6,218 nt of DNA from an uncultured Actinomycetes bacterium (lineage in GTDB: Bacteria > Actinomycetota > CALGFH01): positions 1-6,218 of the forward strand of contig CALGFH010000113.1 of NCBI GenBank assembly GCA_937881255.1, given 5' to 3'. Positions 1 to 4,813 of the stretch are shown here, piece by piece (within the stretch, counting starts at the first letter, position 1; every line of letters begins with the position of its first letter). The position numbers and the translations under genes are program-made. Below the pieces are notes generated by a model, which did no database searches, had not been told where the DNA came from, and worked only from the letters and a program-made list of their open reading frames with translations.

Positions 1-1389
1 GAGCAGCCGGGGTTCGGGGTCGGCCCCCGGACCATCGGGGCCGAGCTGGAGCTGTTCCTGATCGACGACCAGGGCCACCCCCTGGGCAGGAACCAGGCCA
101 TCCTCGAGGACGCCGGCGACCCCCGCCTGACCCTGGAGCTGGACCGGTTCAACCTGGAGGTCAACCCGTCGCCGTTGCCCCTGGCCGGCCAGCCGCTGAC
201 CGGCCTGGGGCGCGAGCTGGAGGGGGCGCTGGAATCGGTCCGGGCCACCGCCGCCGCCCACGGCGGCCGGGTGGCCATGGTCGGCATCCTGCCCACCCTG
301 CGCGACCAGGACCTGCACCGCGGGGCCATCACCGACGCCCCCCGCTACCGGGCGCTGGACTGGAGCCTCAGCCGGGTCAAGGCCGAGCCGTTCGAGATCG
401 AGATCAGCGGCCGCGACCCCGAGCCGCTGCGGGTGGTGCGCGACAACATCGTCATGGAGGGGGCCAACACCTCCTTCCAGGTGCACCTGCGGGTCGACCC
501 GGCGGACTACGTGCCCAGCTTCAACGCCGCCCAGCTGGCCACCGCCCCGGTGCTGGCCGCGGCCGGCAACTCGCCCATCTTCCTCGGCCGGGTGCTGTGG
601 GAGGAGACCCGCATCGCCCTGTTCGAGCAGGCGGCCGACGACCGCGACACCCCCGGCCGGAAGCGGCTGGTCTCCCGGGTCGCGTTCGGCACCGACTGGC
701 TGCGCACCAGCATTCTCGACCTGTTCGAGGAGAGCGTGCGCCACCACGAGCCGCTGCTGCCGATCTGCGGCGACCAGGACCCGCTGCTGGCCCTGGGCGC
801 CGCCGGGGTGCCCCGCCTGGACGAGCTGCGGCTGCACCAGGGCACGGTGTGGCGCTGGAACCGGGCCATCTACGACAGCGGCTTCGGCGGGCACCTGCGC
901 ATCGAGATGCGGCCCCTGCCGGCCGGGCCGACCGTGACCGACATGCTGGCCAACGCCGCCTTCCTGCTCGGGCTGACCCTGGCCCTGGCCCCGGGCGCCG
1001 ACGACTGGACCGGGAAGCTGCTGTTCGCCAGGGCCCACGCCAACTTCTACGACGCGGCCCGCCTCGGCCTTGAGGCCGAGCTGGAGTGGCCGGGCGCCGA
1101 CGGCACCCCCGAGCGGGTCGGCGCGGCCGAGCTGGTGCCGCGGCTGCTGCCCGAGGCCCGCCGCGGTCTGGTCGAGGCCGGGGTCGACGCCGGCGAGGCC
1201 GACCGGCTGCTCGGGGTGATCGGCGACCGGGCCGCCTCCGGCCAGACCGGCGCCGTCTGGCAGCGCCGCACCCTGGCCGCCCTTGAGGGCAGAGCGGGCC
1301 GCGAGCAGGCCGTCGGTGAGCTGCTGGAGCGCTACCTGGAGCTCCAGGCGACCGGCGACCCGGTCCACACCTGGCCCGTCCAAGGCTGA
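1..1389 (+). CDS. Glutamate-cysteine ligase family protein (GCS2-like), 5'-truncated by window edge
   Basis: The frame is open from base 1 to the TGA at 1387-1389 (462 codons visible). The true start lies left of the window: a TTG at 175 is inside conserved sequence and is not the start. Visible landmarks, numbered from the first codon in the window, are IGAELELF at 12-19 (the acidic ATP/metal-binding strand typical of the GCS fold), ELDRFNLEVN at 46-55, GILPTL at 95-100, NTSFQVHLRV at 156-165, HQGTVWRWNR at 279-288, and RIEMRPLPAGPT at 300-311. This set matches an actinobacterial group usually annotated as glutamate--cysteine ligase, of roughly 480-500 residues, so only a few dozen N-terminal residues should be missing. 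Family members form gamma-glutamyl or similar amide bonds using ATP. Most actinobacteria use mycothiol rather than glutathione, so the true substrate is uncertain. No signal peptide or membrane segment is visible, which suggests a cytoplasmic enzyme. The gene converges on the protease gene and ends in a hairpin. The family call is firm; the reaction is inferred. Confidence 0.88.
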   Translation, partial: EQPGFGVGPRTIGAELELFLIDDQGHPLGRNQAILEDAGDPRLTLELDRFNLEVNPSPLPLAGQPLTGLGRELEGALESVRATAAAHGGRVAMVGILPTLRDQDLHRGAITDAPRYRALDWSLSRVKAEPFEIEISGRDPEPLRVVRDNIVMEGANTSFQVHLRVDPADYVPSFNAAQLATAPVLAAAGNSPIFLGRVLWEETRIALFEQAADDRDTPGRKRLVSRVAFGTDWLRTSILDLFEESVRHHEPLLPICGDQDPLLALGAAGVPRLDELRLHQGTVWRWNRAIYDSGFGGHLRIEMRPLPAGPTVTDMLANAAFLLGLTLALAPGADDWTGKLLFARAHANFYDAARLGLEAELEWPGADGTPERVGAAELVPRLLPEARRGLVEAGVDAGEADRLLGVIGDRAASGQTGAVWQRRTLAALEGRAGREQAVGELLERYLELQATGDPVHTWPVQG

Positions 1390-1416
1390 GGGGCCGGCCA
1401 TTCCGGCCGGCCCCTC
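1388..1416. terminator. Bidirectional hairpin between convergent genes
   Basis: Bases 1388-1399 and 1405-1416 form a perfect 12-bp inverted repeat (GAGGGGCCGGCC / GGCCGGCCCCTC) around the 5-base loop ATTCC. The left arm begins within the TGA stop of the ligase gene. The opposite protease gene stops at 1429, only 12 bases beyond the right arm, so one hairpin could serve both transcripts. No T-run follows on either strand. It therefore resembles the U-tract-less hairpins often seen after genes in high-GC actinobacteria rather than a classical intrinsic terminator. The structure is certain; the termination function is inferred. Confidence 0.75.
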
Positions 1417-1428
1417 GTCCCGCTGCCG

Positions 1429-3237
1429 TTACGGGGTGGCCACGTTGACCAGCCCGGCCCCGTACGCCTCGGAGTCGGGGATCCGCGGGCCCTCGAGGTG
1501 GCAGTAGCCGGTGGGGCAGGGAATGCCGCTCAGGTCACCCGGCGAGGTGTCGGTGGCCGACAGGTCCCTGGTGCGGTTGGTCGGGCCGTCGTTGGCCAGC
1601 CGCTTGAGCCGGAAGATCAGCGCCCCCGGGCGCTTGCGCAGCGACGGGTGGGCGCTGGCCACCAGGGCCAGCGACCCCGCCACCTGCGGCGCCGCCATCG
1701 AGGTGCCCTGGATGGTCGAGTAGCACTCGCCCTGGGGGAACCCGGAGCCGGTCGTGAAGGTGAAGCAGGGGATCTGCACCGCCCAGTTGGAGGTGGTGCT
1801 GAACACCTGCCAGGCGTTGGTCAGGTCGTCCAGGGTGTACGGGAACCCGGGGGTGCCGCCCCGGTCGTAGTTGCCCAGGTTGAACTTGCGGGCCCCGCCC
1901 GGTCCGGCGATGTCGATCCGCGGCCCGAAGTTGGAGTAGTAGGCGAGCTGGTTCTGCCGGCCTGGCCCGGCCGCGTGGTGGCGGTCGCTGGCCGGCTTGC
2001 AGGTGGCGTTGAAGTCGGGCGGCACGGGCGGGTCGGCGTCCGGGTCGCCCGGGTCGCCGATGGTGCCCGGCGGGCAGCTGGCCGAGGACGGGACGTTGAT
2101 CCGGTTGGTCGCGGCCACGTCCACGTAGCCGGGCGCACCACCGGGCAGCGTGACCTGGCCGAACGGGTCGACGAAGTCCTCGGGCAGGGTCCCGGGGGTG
2201 GTGAGCTCGCCGTGGCTGAGGATCCTGCCGCCAGCCCCGACCCGGACGTGCTCGTTGCCGGCCGAGGCCACGATGACCGTGCCCTTGCTGCGGGCGTAGG
2301 CGGCCGCGTCGATGTAGGCCTGGTAGATGGCCTGGCCCTCGGGGGTGGAGATGTCCTGGAAGCCCCCGAAGGAGATGTTGACGACGTCCACGCCCATGTC
2401 GGCGGCGGTCACGAACGCGGCGAGGAGCTCCTCGTCGTAGGCCGAGCCGCACCACTGGGAGATCTTGAGCGCCACCAGGTTGACCTTGGGGGCGATCCCG
2501 TTGATGCCGGTGCCGTCGAGGGCGGCGGCGATGCGGCCGCCGATCCAGGACCCGTGGCCGTTCCAGTCGGTGGTCACCGGCCCGCCGAACTCGGCGGCCA
2601 GGTCCTCGTCGGACACGCCGAAGGCGGTCTTGCAGATGGGCGGGTCCTCCAGGCCGGTGAAGTCGACCACCGCCTTCACCTTGGGGGCCAGCTCGGCGTG
2701 GGTGAAGTCGAGGCCGGTGTCGGCCACGGCCACGGTGATCTTGGAGCTGCCGGCGGTGGTCTTCCAGCCCTGGGGCAGGCCGATGCGGCGGTAGTCCCAC
2801 AGCAGGCCCTTGTAGTCCCAGGCCGGGTCGGGGTTGACCCCGGCCGCGGTGGTGGCCGCCGGCGCCTTGGCCTTGAGCCGGGTGGCGCCCTTCAGGCCCG
2901 GGTTGTCCAGGTTGGGCGCGCCCACCTCGGCGGCCAGCTTGCGCACCTGGCTGCGGGCGACGCCGAGGGTGCGGCGGTCGGCGGCCAGGCTGCTGCGGGT
3001 GGCCGCCGGGGCGCTCAGCACCATGGTGTTGACCTGCCGCAGGTCGCGCAGGACACGCGCGCCCTCCTTGACGGCCTTGGCCCGCAGGCCGGTGTAGTCG
3101 GCCGACGACCTGGCCTTGACCAGGTAGCGCCCGGACGCCTTCTCAGGGGCGGCCGAGGCCAGCTGGGGCAGCATCGCCCCCAGCATGGCCGCGATGGTCG
3201 CGATGACCAGGACGCGGAGCATGCTTCGAACCTTCAC
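1429..3237 (-). CDS. Secreted subtilisin-like serine protease (peptidase family S8)
   Basis: This is a 602-residue secreted endopeptidase precursor. Residues 1-29 form a signal peptide with a basic n-region (K2, R4, R8), a hydrophobic core, and an ASA site before A30. Residues 30 to about 135 look like a propeptide (YLVKA at 38-42, basic and alanine-rich), which in this family usually folds and inhibits the enzyme. The catalytic triad is complete: Asp173 (VADTG), His228 (NGHGS) and Ser513 (GTSMAAP), with oxyanion Asn328 (ASAGNE). Two things are unusual: the histidine motif reads GHGSWIGG instead of GHGTHVAG, and 185 residues separate Asn328 and Ser513, against about 66 in subtilisin BPN', so there is a large insert. 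Eight cysteines (202, 263, 388, 413, 491, 505, 574, 579) could form four disulfides. No C-terminal anchor or sorting motif is seen, so release from the cell is likely. The start is GTG at 3237-3235, with GGGAGGAGAG at 3250-3241 at good spacing; an ATG five codons downstream fits less well. The substrate is unknown. Confidence 0.95.
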   Translation of the reverse strand: MKVRSMLRVLVIATIAAMLGAMLPQLASAAPEKASGRYLVKARSSADYTGLRAKAVKEGARVLRDLRQVNTMVLSAPAATRSSLAADRRTLGVARSQVRKLAAEVGAPNLDNPGLKGATRLKAKAPAATTAAGVNPDPAWDYKGLLWDYRRIGLPQGWKTTAGSSKITVAVADTGLDFTHAELAPKVKAVVDFTGLEDPPICKTAFGVSDEDLAAEFGGPVTTDWNGHGSWIGGRIAAALDGTGINGIAPKVNLVALKISQWCGSAYDEELLAAFVTAADMGVDVVNISFGGFQDISTPEGQAIYQAYIDAAAYARSKGTVIVASAGNEHVRVGAGGRILSHGELTTPGTLPEDFVDPFGQVTLPGGAPGYVDVAATNRINVPSSASCPPGTIGDPGDPDADPPVPPDFNATCKPASDRHHAAGPGRQNQLAYYSNFGPRIDIAGPGGARKFNLGNYDRGGTPGFPYTLDDLTNAWQVFSTTSNWAVQIPCFTFTTGSGFPQGECYSTIQGTSMAAPQVAGSLALVASAHPSLRKRPGALIFRLKRLANDGPTNRTRDLSATDTSPGDLSGIPCPTGYCHLEGPRIPDSEAYGAGLVNVATP

Positions 3238-3240
3238 TGG

Positions 3241-3250
3241 CTCTCCTCCC
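3241..3250 (-). promoter_or_regulatory. Ribosome binding site of the subtilisin-like protease
   Basis: On the minus strand these bases read GGGAGGAGAG. The GGAGG core ends 7 bases before the GTG at 3237. This is what fixes the GTG start, which also supplies the basic residues K2 and R4 of the signal peptide n-region. Confidence 0.75.
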
Positions 3251-3357
3251 GCCGACGCAAATCACCAATCTGCGGACAAGCATCTACGAATTGGAAGATG
3301 CCGCCAAGTCCGGACGCGACGTATCTCCGGGTACGGTGGCGATGGCGGCGCCCAGCC
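3251..3357. other. Intergenic leader between membrane protein and protease genes
   Basis: No gene is seen in this gap. Its protease-proximal part is visibly richer in A and T than the flanking genes, which fits a promoter or leader for the protease. On the minus strand TTGGCG (3307-3302) and TAGATG (3286-3281) resemble -35 and -10 boxes, but their 15-base spacing is short and the match is weak. There is a short palindrome GTCCGGAC at 3308-3315, and CGTA (3320-3323) faces TACG (3332-3335) across 8 bases. No strong hairpin with a T-run is seen after the upstream gene, so read-through into the protease gene is possible. Confidence 0.35.
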
Positions 3358-3642
3358 CTACAGGGCGGTAGTGCCCCGGCGGCGCATGAAGAAGCCGACG
3401 ACCACGAGCACGATCACCGTGCCGATGATGGCCGAGATGATGCCGCCGAAGTCGAAGATGTCGGTGTCGCCGATGCCGAGGCCGACGGTGAAGATCAGGT
3501 AGCCGAGGATGGCGCCGGCCAGGCCGAGGGCGATCGACGCCAGCCACGACGTTGGGCCGCTCATGTTGCGGAACACGTCGCCGGGCGTGAGCATCCTGGC
3601 GATCACGCCGGCGACGAGGCCAAGCAGCACTGCACCGAGCAT
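3358..3642 (-). CDS. GlsB/YeaQ/YmgE-type small membrane protein (transglycosylase-associated family)
   Basis: A 94-residue integral membrane protein. It has three hydrophobic segments, roughly residues 2-16, 33-54 and 66-86, rich in small residues (LGLVAGVIARML at 7-18, then LGLAGAILGYLI at 39-50), and it ends in MRRRGTTAL. Glycine-rich helices, an early G-x-I-A-R-x-L-x-P motif and a length of 80-95 residues are hallmarks of this family (Pfam PF04226), whose members are often induced by stress and have no established biochemical activity. The open frame extends well upstream of residue 1, but that part is the overlapping neighbour gene read in another frame. The ATG at 3642-3640 is chosen because GAAGGGAG lies at 3657-3650, 7 bases before it, and the conserved family sequence begins there. 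It lies 49 bases after the HEXXH protein gene and 120 bases before the protease gene, all on the same strand, so co-transcription with the first is likely and with the second possible. Confidence 0.87.
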   Translation of the reverse strand: MLGAVLLGLVAGVIARMLTPGDVFRNMSGPTSWLASIALGLAGAILGYLIFTVGLGIGDTDIFDFGGIISAIIGTVIVLVVVGFFMRRRGTTAL

Positions 3643-3691
3643 GATGGCGCTCCCTTCAGGTATTGATGCCTGCTCTGCCCGTATCGAACGG

Positions 3692-4363
3692 CTAGGGCGG
3701 CAGCGGCGCAAGCCACGGGGCGTCGGGCAGGCGCTCGTCCATGGCCCCGCCGGCGCGGCACTCGCCCGACCGGTAGCCCTCGGGCATGAGCGGGTAGACG
3801 TTGCGCCAGTAGGCGCCGGCCAGCTCGGCCGCGTCGGCCGGCCCGGCACCGAGCAGCCTGGCCGTCTGGGCGTCGCGCTGGACGGCCGCGCACTCGGCCA
3901 CCGCCTCGTCCAGGCGCCCCGACAGGTGCATCGCCTCGTGGGTCAGGACGTGCACGGCCACCACCTGGTCGCGGGTGGGCCGGCGCTTGTCCGAGCGCGC
4001 GTAGGCGGCCAGGTGGCGGCACTGGTCGCGCTTGATCAGGGTCCACGGCTCCGGGGACCCGTCGGCCCGCCAGCGCACGTAGCCGAGCTCGGGGCCGGCG
4101 TCGACGAAGGCCCCGCCGAAGCTCTGGCAGCGCACCGCCACCCTGGCCCCGGCCAGCACCGAGGCGGCCCCGCCGAGGCGCCGCTCCTGGGAGGCCCGGA
4201 GCACCCCCGGGACGGCGGCGCCGGCCCCCATGGCCAGCAGCAGGGCCACGGTCACCCAGGGGAACCGGCGCGGCCGGCCCAGCTCGTCGGCGCGGCGCAG
4301 GCCCCAGCCGATCGCGACCACGGCCGCCCCGGCCAGCAGGGCGACCGCCAACCAGGTCAGCAC
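3692..4363 (-). CDS. Unnamed two-helix membrane protein with HEXXH metallopeptidase-like motif
   Basis: A 223-residue protein with no gene name I recognise. Two hydrophobic helices (about residues 3-21 and 35-53) flank a short basic loop (RRADELGRPRR, 23-33). The positive-inside rule places that loop in the cytoplasm and the C-terminal domain (54-223) outside the membrane. The domain carries HEAMH (His142, Glu143, His146), followed by DEAVAEC with acidic residues Glu153 and Glu157 that could be a third zinc ligand, as in gluzincin-like folds. Four cysteines (79, 115, 158, 202) fall in the exported part and could form disulfides. Similar uncharacterised actinobacterial proteins, as I recall them, share the HExxHL...DE...AEC pattern and the MPxxYRSxEC tail seen here at 193-202. 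The start is GTG at 4363-4361 with GGAGG at 4376-4372, 8 bases upstream. Peptidase activity is inferred from the motif alone. A structural metal site or a degenerate peptidase is possible. Confidence 0.8.
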   Translation of the reverse strand: MLTWLAVALLAGAAVVAIGWGLRRADELGRPRRFPWVTVALLLAMGAGAAVPGVLRASQERRLGGAASVLAGARVAVRCQSFGGAFVDAGPELGYVRWRADGSPEPWTLIKRDQCRHLAAYARSDKRRPTRDQVVAVHVLTHEAMHLSGRLDEAVAECAAVQRDAQTARLLGAGPADAAELAGAYWRNVYPLMPEGYRSGECRAGGAMDERLPDAPWLAPLPP

Positions 4364-4456
4364 CGCAGCTCCCTCCGTCGCCGCTGAACGGCTTCTTCAG
4401 GGAGCTATCGGCAGATCCGCCGCCGCCGTGAGCCGGGGCGGCCGCCCGGTATCAGG
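4364..4456. other. Gap between csoR and the HEXXH membrane protein gene
   Basis: This 93-base gap holds no gene. Bases 4433-4449 form a GC hairpin (GGGC 4436-4439 pairing with GCCC 4444-4447 around GGCC, extended by CC/GG past one bulged G) just after the csoR stop. It may end the csoR transcript but has no T-run. A second short inverted repeat, CTGAA (4384-4388) and TTCAG (4396-4400), lies nearer the membrane protein gene. I see no convincing -35/-10 pair, so whether csoR and the following minus-strand genes share a transcript is open. Confidence 0.35.
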
Positions 4457-4732
4457 TCAGCGGCGCAGGACCCGGTCCATCACCTCGAGCAGCTCGTCGA
4501 CCTTGGCCTCGCCGCCGCCGGCCTTGATCTCGTCGCGGACGCAGCCGCGGATGTGGCCGTCGAGCAGGCCGAGGGAGACCTTGTCGAGGGCGGCCTGGAT
4601 GGCCGCGACCTGGGTGACCACGTCGACGCAGTACTTGTCCTCGTCGATCATGCGGGCCACGCCGCGGACCTGGCCCTCGATGCGGCGCAGCCGGGTCTGC
4701 AGCTGCTGCTTCTGCATGGTGTAGCCGGGCAC
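4457..4732 (-). CDS. csoR: CsoR-type copper-sensing transcriptional repressor
   Basis: A 91-residue all-helical repressor of the CsoR/RcnR family (Pfam PF02583). The Cu(I) ligands of Mycobacterium tuberculosis CsoR (Cys36, His61, Cys65) are present here as Cys35, His60 and Cys64, and the second-shell residues Tyr35 and Glu81 correspond to Tyr34 and Glu80, a constant offset of one. The C-H-C pattern separates it from the nickel/cobalt (RcnR) and formaldehyde (FrmR) branches. RRIEGQVRGV (16-25) is the conserved family helix. Apo-CsoR binds operator DNA; Cu(I) binding releases it. The gene is divergent from the copper ATPase gene, with paired operators between them, so it probably controls both. 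The start is GTG at 4732-4730, with AGGAGG at 4742-4737 and a 4-base spacer; the ATG five codons in is too far from that site. The reading frame stays open for hundreds of codons upstream, but that part is antisense to copA and not real. Confidence 0.94.
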   Translation of the reverse strand: MPGYTMQKQQLQTRLRRIEGQVRGVARMIDEDKYCVDVVTQVAAIQAALDKVSLGLLDGHIRGCVRDEIKAGGGEAKVDELLEVMDRVLRR

Positions 4733-4736
4733 GGCG

Positions 4737-4742
4737 CCTCCT
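4737..4742 (-). promoter_or_regulatory. Ribosome binding site deciding the csoR start
   Basis: The minus strand reads AGGAGG here, 4 bases before GTG 4732-4730. This supports an N-terminus of MPGYTMQKQ rather than a start at the in-frame ATG 15 bases further on or far upstream within the copA antisense frame. Confidence 0.7.
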
Positions 4743-4746
4743 CTGC

Positions 4747-4777
4747 TTGCATGCCCTATACCCGGGTAGAGTATCTG
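4747..4777 (+). promoter_or_regulatory. Possible copA promoter
   Basis: TTGCAT (4747-4752) resembles a -35 box. Two -10-like hexamers follow: TAGAGT (4767-4772) after 14 bases and TATCTG (4772-4777) after 19 bases. Neither spacing is the usual 17. Either choice puts operator candidate 1 between or over the boxes and candidate 2 near the transcript start, which fits repression by CsoR. The boxes are weak and the assignment is tentative. Confidence 0.3.
4756..4771. promoter_or_regulatory. CsoR operator candidate 1 (csoR-proximal palindrome)
   Basis: TACCCGGGTA (4759-4768) is a perfect 10-bp palindrome. With one mismatched pair (A4758/G4769) the symmetry extends to 16 bases, CT at 4756-4757 matching AG at 4770-4771. 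The half-sites TACCC and GGGTA are those of known CsoR operators, but here they abut with no spacer. The element lies 24 bases upstream of the csoR start codon and overlaps TATAGG (4760-4755, minus strand), a possible csoR -10 box, so bound CsoR could block its own promoter. Confidence 0.6.
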
Positions 4778-4781
4778 ATGG

Positions 4782-4796
4782 TACCCGGGGTGGGTA
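4782..4796. promoter_or_regulatory. CsoR operator candidate 2 (copA-proximal)
   Basis: TACCC (4782-4786) and GGGTA (4792-4796) form an inverted repeat around the 5-base spacer GGGGT. This TACCC-N5-GGGTA layout is the one I recall for the Bacillus subtilis copZA operator bound by CsoR. It lies 17 bases before the copA start and about 25 bases centre to centre from candidate 1. The sequence match is seen directly; binding is inferred from the neighbouring csoR and copA. Confidence 0.62.
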
Positions 4797-4813
4797 TCCA
4801 CGGAGCATCGGAG

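Noticed and set aside
3320..3335. CGTA-N8-TACG as a third CsoR-type operator upstream of the protease
   Set aside because: The arms are only 4 bp. A TACCC half-site can be read on the minus strand but no GGGTA partner stands at proper spacing.
1498..3666. A 722-codon plus-strand open frame across the protease region
   Set aside because: It is antisense to the protease, which has a signal peptide, a full catalytic triad and a ribosome binding site. The plus-strand translation is a low-complexity G/R/A/V-rich product with no motif, as expected from GC-rich antisense DNA.
3643..3691. A separate promoter for the GlsB-type gene (TTCGAT and CAATAC on the minus strand)
   Set aside because: The spacing is right (17 bases), but both hexamers fit consensus poorly and most of the gap is taken up by the ribosome binding site region.
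3643..3849. Upstream extension of the GlsB-type protein to 163 residues
   Set aside because: The extension overlaps the end of the HEXXH protein gene in another frame. The family sequence begins at the ATG at 3642, which has its own ribosome binding site.
3509..4387. A 292-codon plus-strand open frame opposite the two membrane protein genes
   Set aside because: It is antisense, low complexity, and spans two real genes and their gap.
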